Source: Halobacteriales archaeon QH_10_65_19
Lineage (GTDB): Archaea > Halobacteriota > Halobacteria > Halobacteriales > Haloarculaceae
Length of the DNA stretch: 5,727 bases
Assembly: GCA_003022085.1 (NCBI GenBank)
Contig: PXQK01000075.1
Span: 1-5,727 of the forward strand
Direction: 5' to 3'
The position numbers and the translations under genes are program-made. The notes below the pieces were generated by a model that had not been told where the DNA came from, made no database searches, and saw nothing but the letters and a program-made list of their open reading frames with translations. Shown in pieces: positions 1 to 5,477 of the stretch. Within the stretch, counting starts at the first letter, position 1, and every line of letters starts with the position of its first letter.

Positions 1-2
1 GG

Positions 3-110
3 ACGAAGCTCATGGTCGCAGAGGCGCTCGGCGACTACTCGACCGTCGGCATCGACTGCATTGCGATGAACGCCAACGACCTCATCGCGGCAGGCGTGAC
101 GCCGGTCGCG
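3..110 (+). pseudogene. purM: Inverted internal fragment of PurM (AIR synthetase)
   Basis: Plus-strand frame 3 starts with TKLMVAEALGDYSTVG, followed by IDCIAMNANDL and IAAGVTPVA. This is the highly conserved internal part of phosphoribosylformylglycinamidine cyclo-ligase (PurM), roughly residues 60-100 of a protein of about 330 residues, where families typically have GTKL, DYSTVGID, AMNVNDL and a GVTPVAFVDYLAV-type block. Family-like sequence stops abruptly after PVA at about position 110. The Phe-Val-Asp-Tyr that should follow is replaced by PTSAAVAAS, and the frame ends at TAG (168-170). Those extra residues are only the reverse complement of the minus-strand PurM N-terminus. The fragment is therefore not a gene in itself. 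It is one arm of an inversion or chimera, open to the left. It lacks the PurM N-terminus and everything after the PVA motif. Confidence 0.85.
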
Positions 111-235
111 CCGACCAGTGCCGCCGTCGCGGCCTCGCTCGCGTCGATGTCGACGCCCGTCTCGGCGTAGGTGAGCCCCTCCTCGTCGGCCTCGTCGGTG
201 CCTGCTTCCTCTCTGGAGCGGTCGTCCTCGCTCAT
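98..235 (-). pseudogene. purM: N-terminal part of PurM, interrupted by an inversion junction
   Basis: PurM (AIR synthetase) makes 5-aminoimidazole ribonucleotide from FGAM and ATP, the step after PurL. The minus strand from ATG at 235 reads MSEDDRSREEAG, an acidic stretch, then LTYAETGVDIDASEAATAAL and VGA. This matches the start of haloarchaeal PurM, whose N-terminus carries LTYA-(E/D)-(S/T)-GVDI. The match ends about residue 43 (near position 107). Beyond it the minus strand reads MRSLAFIAMQSM and similar, which is the antisense of the plus-strand PurM fragment, and stops at 35-37. An upstream in-frame ATG at 262 exists, but 235 is chosen because a CTTTTG box lies 24-31 nt before it, fitting a leaderless start. 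The gene lies 88 bp downstream of the S2P-like gene in the same direction. As written in this window it cannot encode a working enzyme. Confidence 0.85.
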
Positions 236-258
236 GATGGGGTGGGCGACGCGGGCGA

Positions 259-266
259 GCAAAAGC
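259..266 (-). promoter_or_regulatory. Putative TATA box of purM
   Basis: GCTTTTGC on the minus strand lies at -31 to -24 relative to the ATG at 235. It is the only AT-rich stretch in an otherwise very GC-rich gap between the S2P-like gene and purM. The spacing puts transcription start at or next to the ATG, the haloarchaeal leaderless pattern, and matches the boxes before traB, the ribbon-helix-helix gene and purL. The base match to a consensus TATA box is weak. Confidence 0.45.
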
Positions 267-323
267 CCATCGCTCTTGCCGGCCCCGCCCGTGCCGGACC
301 GCCGGCGCGACCCCGGATCCGCC

Positions 324-944
324 TCAGAACCACGCCAGGAACGCGCCGCCGAACAGCGCGAGCGGGATCAACACCGCGCCGAAGACGGGACCGCTCCAGT
401 CGAGCACCGTTCGGCCGTCCAGTGGGCCGAACGGGATCATGTTGAACACGCCGAGGAAGACGTTGATCAGCACGCCCATCCGGCAGATCTCCTCGATGAA
501 GCCGCCGGTCAGCAGGAATCCTGCGAGAAACGCGACGGCGAGCCCGGCGTTCGTAAGGGGGCCGGCGACGGCGACGATGCCGTTCTGGCGCTCCGTGATC
601 CGGCCGCGGTGGTAGACCGCCCCGGGCGCGGCGACCAGAAAGCCCGCGATCCCCGAGGCGATAGCCAGTCCGAGCATGCTGTAGTCGGCGCGGAAGGCGG
701 CGATCTGTCCGAAGCGGATCGCGACCACCTTGTGTGCGAGTTCGTGGAGGAGAAAGCCGGTGCCGACAGTCACGAGACTCGTTGCGAACAGGGGAGCGAG
801 GCTGGCGACGTAGTCGGGCGTGATCCCCTGCGTGAACCGGATCGGGTTGAGAAACAGCGTAAACGCCAGTGCGAGCGCGAGCCACGCCAGCCCGAGATCG
901 CGCAGTTCGGTCCGGTCGAAGTGGATACCTGCTATCTGGTGCAT
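324..944 (-). CDS. Minimal site-2-protease-type membrane zinc metalloprotease (M50)
   Basis: This 206-residue integral membrane protein has the marks of an M50/site-2 protease, which cleaves substrates within the membrane. HELAH at residues 67-71 is the HExxH zinc site, at the end of a hydrophobic segment. AVAGPLTN (125-132) is the conserved loop motif. NMIPFGPLDG (168-177) is the N-x-x-P-x-x-x-LDG motif whose Asp is the third zinc ligand. About five or six hydrophobic segments are visible (roughly 17-33, 45-65, 88-110, 120-145, 153-170, 180-203). There is no PDZ, CBS or other extra domain, so this is a bare catalytic core. The start ATG at 944 lies 55 nt after the annotated traB stop and no promoter box of its own was seen, so it is probably cotranscribed with traB. 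No clear Shine-Dalgarno is present. All catalytic ligands are intact. The substrate is unknown; regulated proteolysis of a membrane-bound factor is the usual family role, but nothing here identifies it. Confidence 0.88.
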   Translation of the reverse strand: MHQIAGIHFDRTELRDLGLAWLALALAFTLFLNPIRFTQGITPDYVASLAPLFATSLVTVGTGFLLHELAHKVVAIRFGQIAAFRADYSMLGLAIASGIAGFLVAAPGAVYHRGRITERQNGIVAVAGPLTNAGLAVAFLAGFLLTGGFIEEICRMGVLINVFLGVFNMIPFGPLDGRTVLDWSGPVFGAVLIPLALFGGAFLAWF

Positions 945-999
945 ACTCAGGTGAGTGTCTCCCAGATCAGCCGCGCGCTGTTCGCTGCACCGTCGAGCA

Positions 1000-2421
1000 T
1001 CAGTTCGCCGAGCCCGCTGATCCCGCCGACACCTCGTCCCGCATCCGTTTGAGCAGCTGGAGGATCGGCGTCTCCTCGTTGCTCAACATTTCGTTGAGCT
1101 TGCTGATGTCGCGGACGTTCACCGTCGTGTACCGGAGTTCGACGTAGCCGGCGAACCAGCCCGGCGCGAGCAGCGGGTTGACGCTGGTGAGCCACGCCAC
1201 CGCGCCGCCGGCACCGGCGCTGGTCCAGTGGGCGCCCGCGAGCAGCGCCAGCCCCGCGGCGATGAGCCCGTTGACCAGGAACCACGCCACGAACAGCCGG
1301 AGCAAAAAGAGGTTCCCGACGCCGGCCATCGCCAGCAGCACGAAAAAGACAAAAAAGCCCAGCGTGAGCGCGTAGCCGACCGCCTTGTAGAGGAGCGACG
1401 CGATCCGGCTCGTCGAGACGTCGCCGACCAGCGACTCCGCGGGTGGGAGTGTCTCGGGGGCGTCGAGATACCGCTCGATCCCCTCTCGGTGGCCCGCGCC
1501 GACGACGGCCACCACGTCGAACCCTGCATCCCGGAGCGCGATCAGCCGGTAGGCGATGTAGGCGTCGCGCTCGTCGATCAGGGCCTCTGCCCCGCCTGGC
1601 GAGAACCGCCGGAACTCTTCCATCATCGCGGTGACGACGTCGGCGTCGGTCAGCCGTTCCAGGTCGAGCTCCTCCTCGCCCTCCACGTCGCCGGCCGCCC
1701 GGGCGAGCAACGCGCTGAGGGGGACGCCTAAGACGAGTGCGATCCCGCCGGCGACGACCAGCGTATCCGCCATGCCGGCCAGCGTCCCGGCGAGGCTGCC
1801 GACTACCGGGATTCCGATCTCGACGCCGAACCCGGCCGGCACGAGGAACGGACCGGCGACGACTCCGGCGACGAAGGCGACGAACAGGCCAACGAAGAAG
1901 CCCAGGCTCAGCCCGACGGTCCAGGGACCCCCCATCTCGACGAGCAGTGCCGCGACAATCGAGAGCTTCTCGCGGCGGCGCATCCGGGTCCAGAGACGCC
2001 GCACCGTCTCCTGGATGTCCCGGTCGACAAGCGCGACGCCGGAGCCCACCTCCTCGGCGGTGTCGATGGCGGCCATCATGTCCGCGCCGGGTTCGATGTC
2101 GAACCGGTCGCCCAGCCGTGCCTGCACGTACGAGAGCATCCAGTAGGCGAGAAACTGGAAGACGGTCTTCCCCGAGATGAGGTCGCCGGCCTCGATGTCG
2201 TCGGGCGTCTCGCCTTTCATCCGCTTGTAGCGGCTCTCGTCGAGTTCGACCGCAACCACGTCGGGTCGCTGCTGTTCGATTGTCTCCTCGACCTCCTCGA
2301 CGCTGTCCTGGGAGACGTGGGCGGTCCCGACGACAGTCACCGATCCCTCTCCGGACGCCGGTCTCGGCGTGACTGCCGTCTCGTCGGCCCCCAGCACGTC
2401 GTCGGGGTGGCCCTCGCTCAT
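1000..2421 (-). CDS. traB: TraB/PrgY (GumN/TIKI-like) family membrane protein, predicted metalloprotease
   Basis: This 473-residue protein is of the TraB/PrgY family, related to the pheromone-shutdown protein PrgY and the TIKI proteases. The soluble N-terminal domain opens with a beta strand and VGTAHVS (residues 31-37), then VAVELDESRY (56-65), VDRDI (132-136), DERDAYIA (283-290) and VVGAGHREGI (306-315). GTAH and GAGH are the paired GxxH motifs of the superfamily, proposed to bind metal, with the Glu of ELDE nearby. Two hydrophobic segments (about 166-235) split this domain. Two or three more follow at about 345-370, 372-396 and 406-425, ending in the family signature NPLLAPGWFAGYVEL. ATG 2421 is chosen because a TATA-like box lies 24-31 nt upstream. 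The last dozen residues (SAGSAGSAN) are low-complexity and the protein seems short at the C-terminus. Another minus frame stays open to 947, so a frameshift near the end is possible. The cellular role in archaea is unknown. Confidence 0.88.
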   Translation of the reverse strand: MSEGHPDDVLGADETAVTPRPASGEGSVTVVGTAHVSQDSVEEVEETIEQQRPDVVAVELDESRYKRMKGETPDDIEAGDLISGKTVFQFLAYWMLSYVQARLGDRFDIEPGADMMAAIDTAEEVGSGVALVDRDIQETVRRLWTRMRRREKLSIVAALLVEMGGPWTVGLSLGFFVGLFVAFVAGVVAGPFLVPAGFGVEIGIPVVGSLAGTLAGMADTLVVAGGIALVLGVPLSALLARAAGDVEGEEELDLERLTDADVVTAMMEEFRRFSPGGAEALIDERDAYIAYRLIALRDAGFDVVAVVGAGHREGIERYLDAPETLPPAESLVGDVSTSRIASLLYKAVGYALTLGFFVFFVLLAMAGVGNLFLLRLFVAWFLVNGLIAAGLALLAGAHWTSAGAGGAVAWLTSVNPLLAPGWFAGYVELRYTTVNVRDISKLNEMLSNEETPILQLLKRMRDEVSAGSAGSAN

Positions 2422-2444
2422 CGTTGCGCCCTATCGGTCCCCGC

Positions 2445-2452
2445 TTTACAAG
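2445..2452 (-). promoter_or_regulatory. Putative TATA box of traB-S2P unit
   Basis: CTTGTAAA on the minus strand lies at -31 to -24 from the traB ATG (2421), in the 90-bp gap after the small membrane protein gene. The spacing predicts a leaderless transcript beginning at the ATG. No competing Shine-Dalgarno lies directly upstream. This would drive traB and, by readthrough, the S2P-like gene. Confidence 0.55.
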
Positions 2453-2511
2453 CGTTTCGAGGCGATCCCGGCTGGTGTAGCCCCCTGGGTGCAGCCGCCC
2501 CCCGAGTCGGG

Positions 2512-2721
2512 CTACTCTCCGACAGGCGGATGCCAGAAGAGGCCGTCACCGATGAGCGGGCAGCAGGCGGCGGCGCCAGCCCCGACAGCGAGCGCCAGGC
2601 TGTCGAACAGCAGTGTCCCGATTGCGAAGACGCCGGTGAACAGCAGCGGAACCGACACGAGGATGAGGTCGGCCCGCGACAGCCCGGCGAACCAGCGGAC
2701 GACCGACTCTCCAGTGGCCAT
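2512..2721 (-). CDS. Small two-helix membrane protein, function unknown
   Basis: This is a 69-residue hydrophobic protein. A short N-terminal part (MATGESVVRWFAGLSRADL) is followed by two probable transmembrane helices (about residues 18-38 and 40-60), with a Cys-Cys pair at 53-54. It ends in a short polar tail containing FWHPPVGE. I do not recognise a named family and see no catalytic motif. ATG 2721 is preferred because GGAGTGA, a near match to the haloarchaeal Shine-Dalgarno GGAGGTGA, lies upstream with 8 nt between GGAG and ATG. A GTG at 2730 would give three more residues (MTR) and overlap the upstream stop as GTGA. Either way the gene is coupled to the ribbon-helix-helix gene just before it and is presumably cotranslated. 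It could be a membrane partner of that regulator, but only the coupling supports this. Confidence 0.72.
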   Translation of the reverse strand: MATGESVVRWFAGLSRADLILVSVPLLFTGVFAIGTLLFDSLALAVGAGAAACCPLIGDGLFWHPPVGE

Positions 2722-2726
2722 CCGGG

Positions 2727-2733
2727 TCACTCC
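2727..2733 (-). promoter_or_regulatory. Shine-Dalgarno-like site deciding the start of the small membrane gene
   Basis: GGAGTGA on the minus strand is one G short of GGAGGTGA, the complement of the archaeal 16S rRNA 3' end. The gap between GGAG and the ATG at 2721 is 8 nt. The site overlaps the last codons and stop (TGA, 2729-2727) of the upstream gene, so the ribosome finishing that gene would stop on it. This favours ATG 2721 over GTG 2730 and marks translational coupling. Confidence 0.55.
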
Positions 2734-2927
2734 ATGTACCCCAGGTCCCGGAGCTTCTGCCCGATCCGGCGCGCCTCCTCTTCGGTGATCGCCGTCTCGG
2801 ACTCCATCTCTTGGACGACGAGGTGTTTCACGAACTCCTTCACTGACCCGAACGGCTCGTCCTCGATGTACTCCTCGACGTCCTCGACGAACTCCTTGCG
2901 CAGCGAGATGGTCGTGTACTCGGCCAT
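2727..2927 (-). CDS. Ribbon-helix-helix (CopG/MetJ/Arc-type) DNA-binding protein
   Basis: This 66-residue acidic protein has a ribbon-helix-helix fold. MAEYTTISLRKEF forms the N-terminal strand that inserts in the DNA groove. Helix A covers about residues 11-22 (KEFVEDVEEYIE). The PFGSVKEFVKHLV turn and helix B (about 25-40) carry the typical F-x-S-x-x-EFV pattern. A C-terminal helical extension, ITEEEARRIGQKLRDLGYME, resembles the tail common in small haloarchaeal CopG-like proteins. Such proteins dimerise and bind short inverted repeats, often repressing their own operon. The start at 2927 is supported by a TATA-like box 24-31 nt upstream and conservation of the strand directly after Met. 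An AT-rich inverted repeat just upstream of that box is a candidate operator. The gene overlaps or abuts the small membrane gene downstream. It could be an antitoxin-like regulator, but the partner is not a recognisable toxin. Confidence 0.82.
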   Translation of the reverse strand: MAEYTTISLRKEFVEDVEEYIEDEPFGSVKEFVKHLVVQEMESETAITEEEARRIGQKLRDLGYME

Positions 2928-2950
2928 ACCCCCGCTACTACTCCCGGCCT

Positions 2951-2958
2951 CATAAGTT
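2951..2958 (-). promoter_or_regulatory. Putative TATA box of the ribbon-helix-helix gene
   Basis: AACTTATG on the minus strand is at -31 to -24 from ATG 2927, matching leaderless spacing. An A/T-rich run immediately upstream could hold the TFB-recognition element. This gap also follows the purL stop, so the gene has its own promoter rather than depending on purL readthrough. Confidence 0.5.
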
Positions 2959-2959
2959 T

Positions 2960-2975
2960 TAATTATATTTAATTA
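2960..2975. repeat. AT-rich inverted repeat, candidate operator
   Basis: TAATTA-TATT-TAATTA: two copies of the self-complementary hexamer TAATTA separated by 4 bp. It sits at about -33 to -48 from the ribbon-helix-helix start, directly upstream of its TATA-like box. It is by far the most AT-rich stretch in this GC-rich window. The spacing of about 10 bp between half-site centres (one helical turn) suits two RHH dimers on one face of DNA. Autoregulation is an inference; simple promoter AT-richness is the alternative. Confidence 0.4.
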
Positions 2976-3037
2976 CTACAGCCGAAGCGCCAACGCGAGC
3001 TGTGATGCCGTGGTACCAGGCGTTAGCTCCAGGAGTC

Positions 3038-5245
3038 TCATTCGAGCGCGTCATCAATGGTTCGCCGGAGTTCTGCGATCCTCTCGGCGTTGAACGCGAC
3101 CGACTGTCCGTCAGCTTCGATCGAGAGCGTCCCGGAGTCGTCGGCACTCCCGAGCCTCGTAACTGGAGCAATCCCGTCAAACGCGTCCCGTACTCCCTCG
3201 GGATCGGTCGTCTCGACGACGACGCGTCCGGGCTGTTCGTGGAACAGCGCGGCTACTGGCTCCTCGGCCGACAGCGAGACGGTCGAACCCGCGCCCTCGT
3301 CGACCATCTCCGCGAGCGCGACCGCGAGCCCGCCGTGGCTGACGTCGTGAGTCGCGAGCGTCGCGTCGTGGTCCGCAACGTCCGCGAGTGTCTCGACGAG
3401 TTCCGCCGGATTGTCGGGCAGTGACGGGAACCGATCGCTGCCGCCGACCTGTGCGAGCAGTTCCGAGCCGCCGAGCCGGCCCTCGGCCTCGCCCGCGAGC
3501 GGGAGGTCCCCGACGACGAGCAGCTCGCCCTCGCCTTCGAGAGCGAGCGTCGGCGCGTCGTAACCGTCCTTGGTACCTACGACGGCCAGCGTCGGTGTTG
3601 GTGGAATCGGACCCGACGGCGAGTCGTTGTACAGCGACACGTTGCCGCCGACGACGGGCACATCGAGCGTCTCACACATGTCGGCCAGCCCCTCGACGAC
3701 GGCGGCAAACCCGCCGTACACGCCGGGCTTCTCCGGGTTGCCGCCGTTGAGACAGTCCACGGCAGCCAGGGGAGTCACACCTTTGGCCGCGAGGTTCGTC
3801 GCGTTTTCCAGCGCGACTGCCCGTGCGCCTTCGTAGGGCGCAGCCGCCGTCCAGTTCGGGTCGGCACCTGCGGCGAACGCCAGTCCCACGCCGGCCTCCC
3901 GGACTGCGAGCAGTGCGGCGTCGTCACCCGGTCGCATCGCGGTCCTGACCTGGACCTCGTGGTCGTACTGCCGGTAGACCCAGTGCTTCGAGGCCGTGTT
4001 CGGGCTCGCCAGAACTGCCTCGAACGCCTCCCCGATGTCGACATCCGGTCGATCCCGCGGCTGCATCTCGGGATCGGTCGCCGGCAGGTCGTTCATCGGC
4101 GCGCCCTCGCCGAGGAACTCCGCGTCCACGTCGACCACCCTGTCGCGTTCTCGCGGCTCGCCTCGCTCGCTGCTCAAATCATCCGAGGCCCCCTGGGCCT
4201 CGCTCCCCTCGAACGTACAGACGTAGTTGCCCTCCGTGACCTCCCCGACAACCGAACAGCCGAGATCGTACCGCTCTGCCATGGCACGGACGCGGTCGAC
4301 GTTTTCCGGCCGGACCTCGTAACACATCCGCTCCTGGGACTCCGAGAGCAGGATCTCGAGTGCGTTCATCCCCGGCTCGCGCTGGTGGACGGCGTCGAGT
4401 TCGATCTCGGCGCCGAGGCCACCCTTGGCGACCATCTCGCTGCTGGCGCCCCCGAGGCCGGCCGCGCCGAGATCCCGCGCGGACTCGACCAGGTCCTCGT
4501 CCAGCAGGTGTTTGCTGGCCTCGATCAGGAGCTTCTCCGTGTAGGGGTCGCCGACCTGGACCGCGGGGCGGTCCTCGGTTTCGGCGTCTTCCGAGAGATC
4601 CTCGCTCGCGAAGGACGCCCCTCCGAGGCCGTCTCGGCCGGTCGCGTTCCCAACCAGCACGAGCCTGTTGCCCGGCTCCTGTGCGGTCGCGGTCACCAGC
4701 CTGTCGGGGTCGTCGATCAGGCCGATGCAGGCCACGTTCACGAGCGGGTTCCCCTCGTAGTCGTCGTGGAAGGCTACGCTCCCTGCTACTGTCGGGACAC
4801 CGATGCAGTTCCCGTAGTGGCTGATTCCTTCGACGACGCCCTCGAAGAGGTACCGGGAGTGGTCGCGGTCGAAGCCGCCGAAGTACAGCGAGTCGGCCAG
4901 CGCGATCGGGTACGCCCCCATCGAGAGCGTGTCCCGGACGATGCCGCCGACGCCCGTCGCGGCCCCGTCGAAGGGGTCGACGTACGACGGGTGGTTATGG
5001 CTCTCGATACCCATTGTGATGTAGGTCTCCCCCTCGTCGTCGGGCAGCGCAACGACGGCGGCGTCGTCACCGGGTCCGACGACCACCTGGTCGCCTGTCG
5101 ACTCGAACGCGCCGAGGAGCGGCCGCGAGGATCTGTAGGCGCAGTGCTCGCTCCAGAGGTTCTCGAACAGCGCCGCCTCAGCAGCGGTGGGCTCCCGACC
5201 GAGCTCCTCGACGACGAGTTCCTGGTCCGGGTCGGCAAGCGTCAT
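3038..5245 (-). CDS. purL: Phosphoribosylformylglycinamidine synthase, synthetase subunit PurL
   Basis: PurL makes FGAM from FGAR, ATP and glutamine-derived ammonia. In archaea it is the small-type synthetase working in the cytoplasm with PurQ (glutaminase) and PurS, neither of which is in this window. The 735-residue protein shows, in order: [15 protein letters not shown] near residues 31-45 with the catalytic-site His; [10 protein letters not shown] (56-65); [10 protein letters not shown] and [13 protein letters not shown] (78-105), the ATP/Mg-binding region; [11 protein letters not shown] (146-156); [15 protein letters not shown] (257-271); LSESQERM (300-307); [11 protein letters not shown] (421-431); GDDAALLAV (440-448); [12 protein letters not shown] (496-507); [11 protein letters not shown] (531-541); [13 protein letters not shown] (632-644). 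All conserved blocks are intact. ATG 5245 is preferred over the in-frame ATG at 5254: GATATA lies at the leaderless distance from 5245, and the family N-terminus resembles [10 protein letters not shown] linker insertion of about 20 residues (near 347-368) makes it slightly longer than usual. Confidence 0.96.
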   Translation of the reverse strand: MTLADPDQELVVEELGREPTAAEAALFENLWSEHCAYRSSRPLLGAFESTGDQVVVGPGDDAAVVALPDDEGETYITMGIESHNHPSYVDPFDGAATGVGGIVRDTLSMGAYPIALADSLYFGGFDRDHSRYLFEGVVEGISHYGNCIGVPTVAGSVAFHDDYEGNPLVNVACIGLIDDPDRLVTATAQEPGNRLVLVGNATGRDGLGGASFASEDLSEDAETEDRPAVQVGDPYTEKLLIEASKHLLDEDLVESARDLGAAGLGGASSEMVAKGGLGAEIELDAVHQREPGMNALEILLSESQERMCYEVRPENVDRVRAMAERYDLGCSVVGEVTEGNYVCTFEGSEAQGASDDLSSERGEPRERDRVVDVDAEFLGEGAPMNDLPATDPEMQPRDRPDVDIGEAFEAVLASPNTASKHWVYRQYDHEVQVRTAMRPGDDAALLAVREAGVGLAFAAGADPNWTAAAPYEGARAVALENATNLAAKGVTPLAAVDCLNGGNPEKPGVYGGFAAVVEGLADMCETLDVPVVGGNVSLYNDSPSGPIPPTPTLAVVGTKDGYDAPTLALEGEGELLVVGDLPLAGEAEGRLGGSELLAQVGGSDRFPSLPDNPAELVETLADVADHDATLATHDVSHGGLAVALAEMVDEGAGSTVSLSAEEPVAALFHEQPGRVVVETTDPEGVRDAFDGIAPVTRLGSADDSGTLSIEADGQSVAFNAERIAELRRTIDDALE
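4142..4207 (-). repeat. In-frame GCGAG-rich insertion with hairpin inside purL
   Basis: This stretch encodes [22 protein letters not shown], about 22 residues, in a linker between TFE and RVVDVDAEF. From memory, family members pass almost directly between these with a short EGE-like link. Low-complexity, charged translation and GCGAGCGAGGCGAGCCGCGAG-type DNA on the minus strand suggest a short repetitive element rather than ancestral protein. It contains a perfect 8-bp inverted repeat, CGAGGCCC-CCT-GGGCCTCG, at 4184-4202. Reading frame is kept. Related GCGAG-rich DNA occurs at the right end of the window. Insertion is inferred without an alignment. Confidence 0.5.
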
Positions 5246-5268
5246 TGAGGCCATCTTGCGCGAGGGCG

Positions 5269-5276
5269 GCTATATC
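5269..5276 (-). promoter_or_regulatory. Putative TATA box of purL
   Basis: GATATAGC on the minus strand lies at -31 to -24 from ATG 5245, but only -22 to -15 from the alternative ATG 5254. A leaderless transcript from this box would therefore begin at 5245, which supports that start. The box lies in the 69-bp gap between the possible small ORF and purL. Confidence 0.6.
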
Positions 5277-5314
5277 GCTTTCTATGCGCTCCGACGGCGA
5301 CGGCCCCGCCGGTG

Positions 5315-5437
5315 TCACCGCAGGACGGTCACTTCGACGTCGACAGCAGTTTCGCGGGCGCTGAGAAACAGTAGGTGTGGGGTGTCATCCCGCCCGACAC
5401 GCCGTTCGAGGGGGGTGAACGCACGCCGTTGCGTCAT
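5315..5437 (-). CDS. Possible small ORF (40 residues) upstream of purL
   Basis: ATG 5437 opens a 40-codon frame reading MTQRRAFTPLERRVGRDD, then TPHLLFLSARETAVDVEVTV and LR, stop TGA at 5317-5315. I recognise no family. In favour: roughly 70% of third positions are G or C, a TATA-like GGTTTTTATG lies 31-40 nt upstream, and the translation looks like ordinary protein, with a basic N-terminus and a beta-like hydrophobic C-terminus. Against: it is short, has no recognised homologue and no good Shine-Dalgarno. An in-frame ATG at 5470 would add 11 residues but lies within the TATA-like box, so 5437 is preferred. It ends 69 nt before purL in the same direction and could be a short upstream gene or just an open stretch in the purL upstream region. 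Confidence 0.35.
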   Translation of the reverse strand: MTQRRAFTPLERRVGRDDTPHLLFLSARETAVDVEVTVLR

Positions 5438-5467
5438 CGTCCGTACAGGATGTCTGTCCCGTGCGAA

Positions 5468-5477
5468 CATAAAAACC
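5468..5477 (-). promoter_or_regulatory. Putative TATA box upstream of the 40-residue ORF
   Basis: GGTTTTTATG on the minus strand is one of few AT-rich runs in the right part of the window. Its centre is about 36 nt before ATG 5437, so transcription would start near 5446, leaving a leader of about 9 nt. It may serve the small ORF, or provide a second, distal promoter for purL. Confidence 0.4.

Noticed and set aside
171..1052. Plus-strand open frame opposite the S2P-like gene (293 codons)
   Set aside because: Antisense shadow of the S2P-like gene and purM start. The translation is a compositionally biased Arg/Glu/Asp-rich sequence without motifs, while the minus strand has intact HELAH and LDG motifs.
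2512..2927. Toxin-antitoxin module (ribbon-helix-helix plus small downstream gene)
   Set aside because: The downstream protein has two membrane helices and no RelE, MazF or PIN-type features. Small RHH proteins with their own genes are common in haloarchaea, so a toxin-antitoxin call is not supported.
2976..3037. Possible purL terminator hairpin
   Set aside because: Only a weak interrupted stem can be drawn around 2981-3002, and the minus strand lacks the T-run expected of an archaeal terminator. The AT-rich run nearby is better explained as promoter DNA.
3959..5248. Long plus-strand open frame opposite purL (429 codons)
   Set aside because: It is the antisense of a well-supported purL. Long antisense frames are expected in GC-rich haloarchaeal DNA, and the translation (rich in Arg, Val, Asp and Gly) matches no family I know.
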